Below, piece after piece: positions 37,276 to 46,837 of a stretch of 64,000 nucleotides of DNA. Within the stretch, counting starts at the first letter, position 1, and the number at the start of each line of letters is the position of its first letter. Below the pieces are notes generated by a model. It was not told where the DNA came from. It saw only the letters and a program-made list of their open reading frames with translations, and did not search any database. Position numbers and translations under genes: made by a program. The DNA is from Enterococcus sp. 9E7_DIV0242. GTDB taxonomy: Bacteria > Bacillota > Bacilli > Lactobacillales > Enterococcaceae. The stretch is from NCBI RefSeq assembly GCF_002140975.2, contig NZ_CP147247.1:3163001-3227000 (forward strand). Direction: 5' to 3'.

Positions 37276-37944
37276 ATGAGTGTATTAGACTGGTCATTTG
37301 TTTCTCTGCTGGCAGCAGCCTTTCTCTTTTTGTTTTTTGGATTATTGTTCCTGCTGCTATTCTTCTTGACTGGCAAGAACTTCCGAATGATGAAAAGAAA
37401 GCGGCCGCCGAAGAATAAGAAAAAACGGAAACGATTTATTCGTCACCGTCAATTAATAGAAAAGCAGTGGAAAAGACAAAGAACCTGGATGCTTGTTTTT
37501 CTGCTTTTAGCAGGGATCAGCAGTGGTGGTGCGTTGTACAGTCGTTATTACCAACGGAATCATTTAGCCGCAGAAGAAACAGAAGCACTGGCTAAGAGCT
37601 ATTATCTGCTGGAAGAAGTGAACAATCAGCTAAACAATATCAAAGAAGGGACAAATCCACAGAAATCCATCAAAAATATTCAGGATCTGTCGAGCCGTCT
37701 GGCAAGCTATGGCGCTAGAAAGCCTATCCTTTCTCTTTCAGAAGACAATCAAAGGATGCTGAAGCGGCACTTTGTACTTTTACAGGAGTTGGGTGTGAAT
37801 TTGAATGCCCAGACAGTTGAAAGTTTGCAAGCCGAAGAAACCTATACTGGCTATTTGGGTGATATTGAACGAATACAAACGAGTCAAAGTAATGTGTTCA
37901 AGCATTTTAGAGTGAATGAGAGCGCCCTGAAGCAAAAACAATAG
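37276..37944 (+). CDS. Basic membrane protein of the WxL operon, unknown function
   Basis: A 222-residue protein. A first hydrophobic helix covers about residues 8-34, then a strongly Lys/Arg-rich cytoplasmic loop (MMKRKRPPKNKKKRKRFIRH), a second helix at about 73-90, and a helical extracellular C-terminal part. The predicted topology places both short ends outside. It starts 27 bases after the DUF916 gene and 12 bases precede the next gene. I do not recognise a family; similar genes accompany WxL clusters in enterococci. Confidence 0.75.
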   Translation: MSVLDWSFVSLLAAAFLFLFFGLLFLLLFFLTGKNFRMMKRKRPPKNKKKRKRFIRHRQLIEKQWKRQRTWMLVFLLLAGISSGGALYSRYYQRNHLAAEETEALAKSYYLLEEVNNQLNNIKEGTNPQKSIKNIQDLSSRLASYGARKPILSLSEDNQRMLKRHFVLLQELGVNLNAQTVESLQAEETYTGYLGDIERIQTSQSNVFKHFRVNESALKQKQ

Positions 37945-37956
37945 AGGCGATAAAGC

Positions 37957-38694
37957 ATGAAGAAACGTAAAGAGGAAATGGCATTTGAAGCTGTTTCATA
38001 CAAAAGAAACAAGGCGACAGGCAAAAGACGACCTAGAAAAAAGCCGACTGGACAGGATACTGGTTCGAAAAAGTCTGTTGAAACAAAGGCTAATAAGCTG
38101 CGTATCAGAGCGGCTCAACAGCTCCCTTCAAAAAACAGGGGAAAGAAGCGGCGGCGTAAGAACAGCTTGAAAATGAAACAGCATTTGCTCAAAGAGATAG
38201 GCATCGCAGCTTCGCTGACAATGACATTGTTTCTCTTAGTATTCTTTAGTACCTGTGCGCTGCCCACCGTGAATGGCTATTCCATGACGCCAACATTCAA
38301 TGATCAGGATCGTCTGATTGTTTATAAGTGGGGAGAAATCAAGCGGTTCAGTCTGATTTATCTTCGAAACCCTGAAAAAAAGGACTGGCTGATTCGTCGA
38401 GTGATTGGGCGTCCAGGTGAACTTGTTGAGTATCGCAAAGGAGTATTGTACATAAATGGCAGTGAGGTACCAGAACGTTTCTTGCCTTCGTTGGTTGAAG
38501 AAGGAACGGATACGCCAATAACTGCGGATTTTCAACAAGCAGGTGGAAAAATTCCTAATGGAAAATATTTTGTTCTGGGAGATAATCGATCTTATGCAAC
38601 AGATAGTCGGTATTTTGGCTTGGTAGACGAAAGTGAAATAAAGGGAACTGTGGTCGCACGGATTTTTCCGATACATGGGCTGCGACAGTTCTGA
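37957..38694 (+). CDS. Signal peptidase I homologue with catalytic lysine replaced by arginine
   Basis: A 245-residue S26 family protein with an unusually long, Lys/Arg-rich cytoplasmic N-terminus (about 75 residues) before one membrane helix. The serine box is intact (S109 in NGYSMTPTF), and box E is normal (VLGDNRSYATDSRYFG). In box D the usual KR before the IGxPG stretch reads R147-R148 (LIRRVIGRPGE), so the general-base Lys is missing. The neighbouring paralogue keeps it. It may be inactive, altered in activity, or a scaffold, as reported for some pilus-locus signal peptidase homologues. Confidence 0.88.
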   Translation: MKKRKEEMAFEAVSYKRNKATGKRRPRKKPTGQDTGSKKSVETKANKLRIRAAQQLPSKNRGKKRRRKNSLKMKQHLLKEIGIAASLTMTLFLLVFFSTCALPTVNGYSMTPTFNDQDRLIVYKWGEIKRFSLIYLRNPEKKDWLIRRVIGRPGELVEYRKGVLYINGSEVPERFLPSLVEEGTDTPITADFQQAGGKIPNGKYFVLGDNRSYATDSRYFGLVDESEIKGTVVARIFPIHGLRQF

Positions 38695-38713
38695 TGGATA
38701 AAGAGGCAAGTAG

Positions 38714-39346
38714 ATGGATAGAAAAAAGAGAATCCCTAGAACACATCGTGAGCAATTAGGGAAAAGACGATCGATAAGTAAAAAAAGGGCGAAATTTACA
38801 CTCAACTCATTAGTTGTACTCTTAAAAGAGTCAGTTGTTTTTCTTTTATTGATTGGTGGATGCCTAGTCTTTTCCTTGCGATTTGGTGTACATCAGGTAG
38901 ATGGACGTTCGATGTTTCCTACCTTTCAAAATGGTGACCGCATCGTTGTGACAAAAAATCAACAACCTCAAAGATACGATATCATCACGTTTGAACCGGC
39001 TGGTAAAAAGAATGAATCCTACATCAAGCGAGTCATGGGCGTACCGGGAGATACGATAGTAGTGGAGGGGACGTCTATCTTCTTAGTTTCAAAGAAAACC
39101 GAACAAACAGCAATAACTAGCACGTCAGATATTCCGGACGGAGCTTTGAAAATCAATGTTACGAAAACTGTGGCGGCCGAACTAGCTGACTACTCAAAAA
39201 TTCCGGAGGACTGCTACTTCGTCGAGGGAGACAACCGTGACCATTCAACAGACAGTCGGGCTTTCGGACTGGTTCATAGCGGGCAGATCGAAGGGATCGT
39301 GAACTGGCGCTATTTCCCATTTAATAAAATAGGAAGTGTCCGGTGA
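38714..39346 (+). CDS. Signal peptidase I
   Basis: A 210-residue type I signal peptidase with a single membrane helix (about residues 37-54). The catalytic dyad is complete: S66 in DGRSMFPTF and K105 in YIKRVMGVPGD; box E reads VEGDNRDHSTDSRAFG. It follows the altered paralogue by 19 bases. A dedicated peptidase in a surface-protein operon probably processes the WxL, DUF916 or sortase-substrate precursors. Confidence 0.92.
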   Translation: MDRKKRIPRTHREQLGKRRSISKKRAKFTLNSLVVLLKESVVFLLLIGGCLVFSLRFGVHQVDGRSMFPTFQNGDRIVVTKNQQPQRYDIITFEPAGKKNESYIKRVMGVPGDTIVVEGTSIFLVSKKTEQTAITSTSDIPDGALKINVTKTVAAELADYSKIPEDCYFVEGDNRDHSTDSRAFGLVHSGQIEGIVNWRYFPFNKIGSVR

Positions 39347-39370
39347 TTAAAACAAGAAAGAGAGAAAACA

Positions 39371-42001
39371 ATGACACATTTACAACGAAAAAAAATAATC
39401 CGAAATTGCGGATGGCCCATACTTCTAAGCTTTAGCCTGCCTGTTTTGATTATGGTCGCTGTTTATTACAGCAAAGGAATCTATCCAGGCAGCGAGCTGT
39501 CTCTGCTGGCAAGTGATGCTTTTTCCCAATATGCCAATTTTCATGCCAGTTTTAATAATGTTCTTCAAGGAAAGCAGAGTATTTTTTATACATGGTCCGG
39601 TTCCTTAGGTCTGAACTATTGGTCGCTGATGGGCTATTACCTAAATGGTCTGTTCACTCCCCTTGTTGGACTTGCGGATAACTTACATATGACAGATACC
39701 TTGTATTATTTGACCTTGCTAAAATTTGGCGCAAGCGGGATCGCCTTTTGGGTATTTTCCCACAATACATATAGAATCAATCGCTGGATGTCTGTTGGCT
39801 TAAGTGTAGCGTACGCTTTGATGGCGTATACAGTTGGCTACTCTGAAGTGATTATGTGGTTGGATACATTTGTTTACTTGCCATTAATTATTTTGGGGAT
39901 TCATCGGTTGATGGATCAAAAGAAACCAGTCGTCCTGTTTATTAGCTACTTGCTTATGTTTTTATCAAATTTTTACATGGCTTTTATGGTCGGTGTGTTT
40001 AGTGCGCTCTATTTTTTGGCTCGCACTTGTACAGATTGGCCAAAGTACAAAAAAAGCATAGGGTCTTATCTTGTCACAGCATTCTTGGCTGGTGGGGCTT
40101 CAATGGTGACTATTCTTCCGACTGTCATGGATTTGAGGGCTAATGGTGAAAGCATTACAGGAATCAGTCGGCTTTTAACAAAAGATGTAGGTCCTTGGGA
40201 TTTGATTGCTAAAAATCTGACTGGTGTGTATGATACATCGAAGTTTGGAAGTATGCCCTTTATTTATATCGGACTACTGCCATTGGTTTTCTGCGTTTTC
40301 TATTTTGTCAGTCGAAAAATCCCATTAAAAAACAAGCTATTGTATGCAGGTATTTTACTTTTTCTAGTAGCGAGCGTCTATTTAGAGCCGTTGAATTTGT
40401 TTTGGCATGGGCTGCATGCGCCGAATATGTTTTTATTCCGCTTTAGTTTTTTGATTTCCTTTATGGTCATCTTGCTAGCTGGCTATGGGCTGGAAGCCTT
40501 TAATATAAACGAATCGAATCGGTTTGTTAATAGTGTTTTAGGTGTCGGCGGTGTCTTCTTACTCTTTTTGTTTTTATCCAATAAAAAGAGATATGGTGTA
40601 ATCACAACAGAGAGCTTGTTGTTCACCATCGGGCTATTGATTGCTTACTTGGTCATCATGCTTGGCTGGCTATATAAAGAAAAATGGCGTCGAAGCCTTG
40701 TCATTCTTCTGCTGACCGTAATGGCAGGAGAGGCGGCTTTCAATGCACAAGCGCTGATTTCCGGTATCAAACAGGAGTGGAGCTATCCGAGTAGTGAACT
40801 GTATACAGCGAATCATTCTGATATCCAGAGCTTAGTCGATGCAGCAGAAGGAAAAAATGAAACGTTCTTTCGAATGGAGAATATGGACCCAACTTCTTTG
40901 AATGAGAGCTTCCGATTTGGTTACCATGGTGTCACGATGTTTTCATCTATTCGAAATCGCCATTCCTCGCAATATGTCAATGCGCTGGGGTATCGTTCTT
41001 TGGGAACAAATTTGCAGGTCCATTATGAGAACAACACACTTTTAGGCGATTCACTGATGGGGATCAAATACAATTTGGGTAAAGAATCACCACTTAAATT
41101 CGGGTATGAAAAAGTTGCTGAATCAGGGAAGTATTGGCTGTATGAAAATAAATATGCACTACCTTTAGGTATTCTAACAGATGAAGGGATCTACGAAGAA
41201 GAGGCTGTTAGGAATCAGACCGAATTCTTCAATTACCTTTCTCAAGAAGAGGAAGAAGTCTTCTTTTTCCGAGATGCAGCGATTATTGGGTCGGAAAATG
41301 CACTGATCACGGAGCAGGAAGAAACGGTAGAAATAGGAGAAGAACAGCCGAATCAGCCGACAAAGGTCACTTGGATGGTCACTGTACCGGCTAAAACACA
41401 AGGTTACTTAAGCCTCACACCAACTGACTTTGCTAGTGTAAGTGGGATGCATGTGACCGCTGAGGTAGATGGTATCAGTCGTACGACACCATTTGAGAAT
41501 GCGGGGCAATATTTTAACCTTGGCTACTATGAAGAGACGACTTCTGTAGAAGTGACAGCAGAGTTTTTGAAAGGATCGATGGAGCGACCAAACTTTGAAA
41601 TCTATAAACCGGATGCAGTTTTTCTTGATACGGAGAAATTTGCGACAATGGTTGAAGCAATCCAGAAAAAAGGTGTAGATTTCAAAGAAGAAGGCAGAAA
41701 AGCAACTGCGTCTGTTTCGTTGGAAAAAGAACAAGTCGTATTGACAACCATTCCCTATGATAAAGGATGGTCTGTTCTGATCGATGGGAAGCAGGCAGAA
41801 ATCACATCATTTAAAGATGCCTTTCTTTCAGTGAAAGTACCTAAAGGAACGCATGACATCGAATTTATATTTTTACCGCAAGGCTTTAAAATTGGTGCGG
41901 GGTTGTTTGTCAGCTGTATTCTTTTATTTATCGGCTATATCTGGCGGTTAAACATGAAGCAGCGTGAAGGGATAGAACGTGAGGGAGAACGAAATATATG
42001 A
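39371..42001 (+). CDS. YfhO-family multi-pass membrane protein
   Basis: An 876-residue protein with about twelve to fourteen hydrophobic helices in the first two thirds, and an extracellular domain followed by a last helix (LFVSCILLFIGYIWRL). PGSELSLLASDAFSQYANFH in the first loop is typical of YfhO proteins, some of which are GT-C-like glycosyltransferases or help modify wall polymers with sugars. It overlaps the following lipoprotein gene by four bases. Its place in a WxL operon suggests glycosylation or assembly of the surface complex, which is inference. Confidence 0.85.
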   Translation: MTHLQRKKIIRNCGWPILLSFSLPVLIMVAVYYSKGIYPGSELSLLASDAFSQYANFHASFNNVLQGKQSIFYTWSGSLGLNYWSLMGYYLNGLFTPLVGLADNLHMTDTLYYLTLLKFGASGIAFWVFSHNTYRINRWMSVGLSVAYALMAYTVGYSEVIMWLDTFVYLPLIILGIHRLMDQKKPVVLFISYLLMFLSNFYMAFMVGVFSALYFLARTCTDWPKYKKSIGSYLVTAFLAGGASMVTILPTVMDLRANGESITGISRLLTKDVGPWDLIAKNLTGVYDTSKFGSMPFIYIGLLPLVFCVFYFVSRKIPLKNKLLYAGILLFLVASVYLEPLNLFWHGLHAPNMFLFRFSFLISFMVILLAGYGLEAFNINESNRFVNSVLGVGGVFLLFLFLSNKKRYGVITTESLLFTIGLLIAYLVIMLGWLYKEKWRRSLVILLLTVMAGEAAFNAQALISGIKQEWSYPSSELYTANHSDIQSLVDAAEGKNETFFRMENMDPTSLNESFRFGYHGVTMFSSIRNRHSSQYVNALGYRSLGTNLQVHYENNTLLGDSLMGIKYNLGKESPLKFGYEKVAESGKYWLYENKYALPLGILTDEGIYEEEAVRNQTEFFNYLSQEEEEVFFFRDAAIIGSENALITEQEETVEIGEEQPNQPTKVTWMVTVPAKTQGYLSLTPTDFASVSGMHVTAEVDGISRTTPFENAGQYFNLGYYEETTSVEVTAEFLKGSMERPNFEIYKPDAVFLDTEKFATMVEAIQKKGVDFKEEGRKATASVSLEKEQVVLTTIPYDKGWSVLIDGKQAEITSFKDAFLSVKVPKGTHDIEFIFLPQGFKIGAGLFVSCILLFIGYIWRLNMKQREGIEREGERNI

Positions 42002-42957
42002 AAAAAGTAATAACAGGAATAATGTTTATTTTGATGTTCCTCACCTTAGCTGCATGCCAAAGCAATAAGCTGTCAGGTGAAGCATCATCCTTTGCTGCTA
42101 AAGGCGGCTCTTATGCCTTTCGCTTACCAGAGGGCTGGGAAGTAGAACAAGAGTATCAAACCATATTTAACAAGGCTGCTGTATTTGGTGCGATAGATAC
42201 AAATAGCCTTTCACAAATGTTTATTCGAACAGAGCTTTATGATGAATCGATCAATGAAGAGAAGTTAAAGCAGTTGGCAAAGGATCAGCTGGAAAAGTAT
42301 CATGACGAGCTGACTGCAGAGCCGGAAGAGTTTCAAGTGGATGGTTTTTCGGGTATTTATTATAAGGGTGAAGACCTGTTTAAACGCAAACCTGTTTGGA
42401 TTCATCTTTATTATGTTGCAGTAGGGAAGCAAATCGTTGAATTCCAATTCCAAAGTCCGAAAGACCAGTCCGATAAAGGACGGCAGGAAGTATTTCGCAA
42501 AGCTGTACAGAGTTTGAAAGTTAAAGCGAACGATGACAAGGTAGCCGTCTCTGAGTCAGAGCAGGAACAAGAACAGACACCTAGAAAAGCAGAGAATGAT
42601 CAGCTGTCGTTGCAAATCACCGGACAAAAAGTAGAAAAGCAGGATTCGGGAAAAGGGGTACTGATTCTTCGTTATATTTGTACCAATAAGGGCGAACAAT
42701 CAATAGTTCCTGTTGATGAATGGGATAAAGCTGTGACAGTAGAGCAAGGAACGGCAGTGCTGGCTTCCTTAGCTGAATCTCAAGAGGAAGAAGTCAACTA
42801 CTTACTACAAGCCGGAGGGCAATCTTTGGGAGCATCGAAAACAATTGAAGCAGCAGTTGTTTATACGCTTGAAGATGCAACAGACAATGTCCGGTTGATT
42901 TTTGATAATGAATTATTTCCGGAGAAAGAAGCACTTGAGTTGGAGATAACAAATTGA
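41998..42957 (+). CDS. Lipoprotein with DUF5067-like C-terminal domain
   Basis: A 319-residue lipoprotein with lipobox LTLAAC (Cys20). Residues about 30-170 form a folded domain (YAFRLPEGWEVEQEY, then IVEFQFQSPKDQ) similar to PsbP/Mog1-like lipoprotein domains. A Glu/Gln-rich linker precedes a C-terminal beta-sandwich (VLILRYICTNKGEQS) that looks like DUF5067. The start overlaps the YfhO gene by ATGA. Function unknown; likely an envelope accessory factor of the operon. Confidence 0.8.
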   Translation: MKKVITGIMFILMFLTLAACQSNKLSGEASSFAAKGGSYAFRLPEGWEVEQEYQTIFNKAAVFGAIDTNSLSQMFIRTELYDESINEEKLKQLAKDQLEKYHDELTAEPEEFQVDGFSGIYYKGEDLFKRKPVWIHLYYVAVGKQIVEFQFQSPKDQSDKGRQEVFRKAVQSLKVKANDDKVAVSESEQEQEQTPRKAENDQLSLQITGQKVEKQDSGKGVLILRYICTNKGEQSIVPVDEWDKAVTVEQGTAVLASLAESQEEEVNYLLQAGGQSLGASKTIEAAVVYTLEDATDNVRLIFDNELFPEKEALELEITN

Positions 42958-42970
42958 GGAGGATATACGA

Positions 42971-43699
42971 ATGCAAAAATGGCTGCTGACGAGCTTGATC
43001 AGTCTTATCATGTTACTGACAGGCTGTGCCTCGTCTTCTACTGCTGAAACAAAGCTGGCAGAAAACGAACAAGCCTTTACATGGTGGCAGGACCGGGCGA
43101 CGGAATTTGGAAGTTACGATTACCAGACAACAGAAGAAGATGCTTTTAAGGATTTGAAGGAGCGTTTTGAGGTATCGCTGCTTCCGTCATTTGAGCAAGC
43201 ACAAATCATCATTGATGCAGCTTTTTTGACGAATAGCAGAAAGGCAGAGCCGAGAGATTATTATTTCTATGCATCGAATAAAGGGTTGATCGTGACGAAT
43301 ATTCTTCGATACAAAGGCGAGGATTCAGGTGCTACTTCTTATGGGAAGATCATTGAAACTTATGACTATCTTCCGGAGTTGAAAAAAGTGAAGGTTGCAA
43401 ATCAGCGGATTGAGCTTCACAATGAAACCTTGAACAATCAATACAATGGCAAAGAGTTGCTGACGACATTGAATGAACTGGGTACGATGCTTGAAATTGA
43501 AGATTTGTCCGATTGTCTGGAGACATTTAAAGAGGCAATAAAAGATCCTACAGCCCTTGGAAATAAGGATATAGTTATTTATGAGGACTACCAAGAAGGG
43601 AAAAAAGAAGAAACCTTTGGTAAGCTTTTAGGCGTGAAGTACGATAAGTCGGGAATCGTATCACAGATTTACGCCGTGACCTATGATTATCGCAGATAA
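42971..43699 (+). CDS. Lipoprotein of unknown function
   Basis: A 242-residue lipoprotein with lipobox LLTGCA near residue 17 and a GAGGA site 10 bases upstream. The mature part is mixed alpha/beta and acidic, with no family recognised. It lies 13 bases after the previous lipoprotein and is the last gene of the long surface operon; a terminator follows. Confidence 0.75.
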   Translation: MQKWLLTSLISLIMLLTGCASSSTAETKLAENEQAFTWWQDRATEFGSYDYQTTEEDAFKDLKERFEVSLLPSFEQAQIIIDAAFLTNSRKAEPRDYYFYASNKGLIVTNILRYKGEDSGATSYGKIIETYDYLPELKKVKVANQRIELHNETLNNQYNGKELLTTLNELGTMLEIEDLSDCLETFKEAIKDPTALGNKDIVIYEDYQEGKKEETFGKLLGVKYDKSGIVSQIYAVTYDYRR

Positions 43700-43759
43700 C
43701 TGCACCGATTTAAGGGAAATAGAAACGGTTCAAGTTGGCTAAATAGAGCGAAGCTGGAA

Positions 43760-43793
43760 AGACCAATCACTTTAGCAGTGTCTGGTCTTTTTT
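43760..43793 (+). terminator. Rho-independent terminator of the WxL operon
   Basis: AGACCA (43760-43765) pairs with TGGTCT (43783-43788), with further CAC/GTG pairing, then TTTTTT. The stem closely resembles the terminator at 25792. Confidence 0.75.
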
Positions 43794-43921
43794 GTGTTCA
43801 GAGTAGAGACAAGGAATCATTACTGAAGAAATAGATACGAATTTACAACGAAAACACCTGGCAATTATGCTAAACTATCTATAAGCAAATAGGGAACATG
43901 TAAAAGATAGGAGTGTAGAGA

Positions 43922-45247
43922 ATGAAAAAGAAGGTTTTGGGGATTACTGTTGGTGTGGTTATCCTGATTGTCGCGGTTATCGGAATCGTGTTATTTCAGA
44001 AGCAGGCCGCTGAACAGAAAAAAATTGCAGCTGAGAAGAAAGAAATCACAGCTGTGCAAAAAAAAGTAACAGCGATCGAAAAAATGGCAAAGAGAGACGG
44101 TGAATTATACAAGGACGTTGCTTCTTTGTATGATGAAGAGCAAGATTTTTTAGCGAAAACTATCGATGTGGAAGCTATTGATCAAGTAAAAGAAGAGCTT
44201 TCAGAAAAGCAAGAAGCAATCAAAAAACTAGAAGCAGAGTATGCTTCTAAAATAAAGACGACTGCAGCAAATGACGCCTTGAAGAAATTACAGAATCAAG
44301 CGGCCATAGCTAAGGATAAATTGGTGATCCAAACAGATGTCAATGCACTTTTCGGCTCAAAGGAAGCGGCAATCAATGGGGATACAGTCAAAAAAGAGCT
44401 GCCAATCGAGACGAAGCTGACGAAAGGGAATGTTTCAAAAATCAGTGACCTCGTCGACAATGATCAGAAAATAACCGGAGAATGGCATCAGGCAATCCTA
44501 GTTGCTCTTAAAAATGCGACGACGCAACTTGAGCAAAATGAAAAAATTCAGAAATTATTGAAGGGCACATTTGAAGGCGATAGTCCAAAAGAAACGGTGA
44601 AGCAAAGCGATTACGATACATTAAATGAAGAAATTAAAAAGGTCAAAAATGAAGAGCTGAAAGCTGGTTATAAAGCGAAGCTCGTATTGATCAAAGATAA
44701 GATCGATACGAAAAAAGAATTGGCTGAATTAGAGAAGCAGCAACAAGCCGCAGAACTAGAAGCGGAACAAGCGGCAGCGAAAGCTGCTGAAGATGCAGCA
44801 GCTGCGACGAAAAAGGCCACGGAAGATGCAGCCAGTCAACAAGCCTCTGCTGAAACCGATGTATTAGCTGGTTATTCAGCTGAGCAAATCGAAATGGCTC
44901 GTGTATGGCTGACAAGATTTGACCTGCAACTAACTGGGTTATCGGTGACTAGGTATGCCGCAGGGACACCGATAAATCCATATAATACCAGTAATAGCAT
45001 GACATATCCTTCAGAAACCATCATGCTTTCAGGAGAAGGAACTGCAGGTGCATACATCGTTTATGCCAGTAATCATAATGGAACAGTAACTGTTTACACA
45101 GTACCAGGACATTGGCCAGCTGCGTCTGTTTCCGATCCAAAAGTATCTATGGAGCTGACCCAAAAAGTTTTGGATAGTGCTCAAGTGATAGGGGTCCCGG
45201 AAGGAAATCCAAATGATGTAAGGGATTTGATTTTATTACAGAGGTAG
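43922..45247 (+). CDS. Membrane-anchored coiled-coil protein with a C-terminal extracellular domain
   Basis: A 441-residue protein. One N-terminal helix (residues 5-26) acts as anchor or uncleaved signal. Residues about 28-300 are mostly charged coiled coil with Lys/Glu repeats and an Ala-rich end (AAKAAEDAAAATKKATEDAA). The last ~115 residues form a separate domain (YSAEQIEMARVWLTRFD, GAYIVYASNHNGTVTVYTVP). That domain recurs in enterococcal and lactobacillar surface proteins, but I cannot name it with certainty. GATAGGAGTG precedes the ATG. Likely extracellular. Confidence 0.8.
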   Translation: MKKKVLGITVGVVILIVAVIGIVLFQKQAAEQKKIAAEKKEITAVQKKVTAIEKMAKRDGELYKDVASLYDEEQDFLAKTIDVEAIDQVKEELSEKQEAIKKLEAEYASKIKTTAANDALKKLQNQAAIAKDKLVIQTDVNALFGSKEAAINGDTVKKELPIETKLTKGNVSKISDLVDNDQKITGEWHQAILVALKNATTQLEQNEKIQKLLKGTFEGDSPKETVKQSDYDTLNEEIKKVKNEELKAGYKAKLVLIKDKIDTKKELAELEKQQQAAELEAEQAAAKAAEDAAAATKKATEDAASQQASAETDVLAGYSAEQIEMARVWLTRFDLQLTGLSVTRYAAGTPINPYNTSNSMTYPSETIMLSGEGTAGAYIVYASNHNGTVTVYTVPGHWPAASVSDPKVSMELTQKVLDSAQVIGVPEGNPNDVRDLILLQR

Positions 45248-45355
45248 TAGGGTGACCTGTTCGATAGGTGGGACTAATAAACCTTTAACAAATGGAATAA
45301 GCAGGTTATTTCTGTGCTAAAATAAGAACAGCTATGAAAATGATGGAGGAAAACA

Positions 45356-45877
45356 ATGAACAATAATGACATACTACTACGCCTGAGATATGCGCTAGAC
45401 ATGAAGGATACAGATATAGTAAAAGCTTTTGAATTGGGTGGCATGACGTTTTCTAAAGAAGAGGTCAAGGATATGCTGACAAGAGAAAACAACCGAACAC
45501 AAGAAGAAAAGGACAGCTTTGAAAAGAATATCTATGTAAAACCAATCAATAACCAAGTGCTGGATAAATTTTTGAATGGGTTTATTACCTTGAAGCGTGG
45601 CGAACCCAAAAATAAAACAGCTGAAGCGCCCCAAGCAAAAAGCAGTGAAGTCCACCATATCAACAATGTCTTGTTGAAAAAAGTGAAGATCGCCCTGTCT
45701 TTGACCAGTGAGGATATGTTAGATATCCTAGCTGAAGCAGGTGTTTATCCATCAAAAGGAGAATTGGGGGCTATCTTGAGAAAAGAGGGACACCGCAATT
45801 TTAAACCCTGTGGAGACAAGTATGCTCGTAATTTTTTGAAGGGCTTGGGCTTGTGTTACCGTAAGGACAATAACTAA
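45356..45877 (+). CDS. DUF1456 (YehS-like) family protein
   Basis: A 173-residue protein with the DUF1456 repeat twice: NNDILLRLRYALDMKDTDIV near the start, and VLLKKVKIALSLTSEDMLDI in the second half, each followed by a Gly-rich turn and a short helix. GGAGGAAAAC precedes the ATG. Members are small cytoplasmic proteins without known function, induced under stress in some species. A very strong bidirectional terminator follows. Confidence 0.88.
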   Translation: MNNNDILLRLRYALDMKDTDIVKAFELGGMTFSKEEVKDMLTRENNRTQEEKDSFEKNIYVKPINNQVLDKFLNGFITLKRGEPKNKTAEAPQAKSSEVHHINNVLLKKVKIALSLTSEDMLDILAEAGVYPSKGELGAILRKEGHRNFKPCGDKYARNFLKGLGLCYRKDNN

Positions 45878-45941
45878 AAATTAGAGCCACATAATAAAGA
45901 ACACCATTGTGAAAGAAATGTTCGAAACGAGCGATTTAATT

Positions 45942-46011
45942 CGTGAAAATAAAAAGAAAGTAGTGTGTAAGAAGAGCCCTTCTTCCTCGCTACTTTCTTT
46001 TTATTTTCACG
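45942..46011. terminator. Bidirectional terminator with 22-bp perfect arms
   Basis: The arms at 45942-45963 and 45990-46011 (CGTGAAAATAAAAAGAAAG... and its complement) are identical over 22 bases. The loop holds a second small stem (AAGAA/TTCTT). The right arm ends one base before the stop codon of the minus-strand gene, so both convergent genes end here. Confidence 0.85.
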
Positions 46012-46503
46012 TTACATCTTATTTGGATGAATGTGTTCTTTACAGGAATACGAAGCAAGAACGACTTTAATGATTCCTGTGGCGGCAATCATTTTATCAG
46101 GTGGGAAATGATAGTTTTTATGCTTCACTTCATGATCCATTAACAACTGTAATGCTTGTTTCTTTTCTTCCAACTCCTGAATGATAAACGCATCGCCAAA
46201 ACCAATCAAGCTCTGGTAAGCAAAGGAATATTTTTCTGCCACAGTTCCCGCTTCGATCAACTCATGATTGCAATCCATTTCAACTGCTACTTTGGATTTG
46301 TTTTTCAGTAATTGAATTTTCTTCCCTTGACGAGCACCATGGATGTAAAGAGTCAGGTTTTCTTCCTGCCAATGGTACCCAAAATTTACTGGGACGACAT
46401 AAGGATAAGGCTCGTCAAACATCGCAAGTCGGACCACATGACAGTTTTCTACAATCTCCTTTATTTTATCCAGTTCTAAAATTTCTCGTTCTTTTCTTCT
46501 CAT
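46012..46503 (-). CDS. Pyridoxamine 5'-phosphate oxidase-fold (NimA-like) protein
   Basis: A 163-residue split-barrel flavin-binding-type protein. The N-terminus (VVRLAMFDEPYPYVVPVNFGY) and the middle (LTLYIHGARQGKKIQLLKNK) are characteristic of the NimA-like group of the PNPOx superfamily, followed by SLIGFGDAFI. Members bind FMN, haem or F420; NimA relatives reduce nitroimidazoles. The start at 46503 is preceded by AAGGGTG. Monocistronic between two terminator-like or promoter regions. The substrate is not known. Confidence 0.85.
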   Translation of the reverse strand: MRRKEREILELDKIKEIVENCHVVRLAMFDEPYPYVVPVNFGYHWQEENLTLYIHGARQGKKIQLLKNKSKVAVEMDCNHELIEAGTVAEKYSFAYQSLIGFGDAFIIQELEEKKQALQLLMDHEVKHKNYHFPPDKMIAATGIIKVVLASYSCKEHIHPNKM

Positions 46504-46837
46504 TGCCTATACACACCCTTCTTTTCAACTGTAACAGAGATAGGTAAATCCGGTTTTTTTGTTCGACTGACTCTTGTTATGATAAGACGGCAACGCCAGT
46601 CTGTTGTGTCATTTTATCTAATTATAAGCGCTTATTTCCAAATTACAAGAACAGATAAACAAATACATGTCTTCTTTTAAAAAGAGCGGATTTCTGCCAC
46701 AATAGTAGAGAAGAGGTTGCCTAAGGGACATCGTCTATTCGATTTTTTGTAGAAAATAAAATTCTTTTGAAACGTTTTTTGATTTCCGTAGTCATATAGA
46801 GGAATAGCATAAGTTTTTGGTAACTGGAGGTGAGTGT

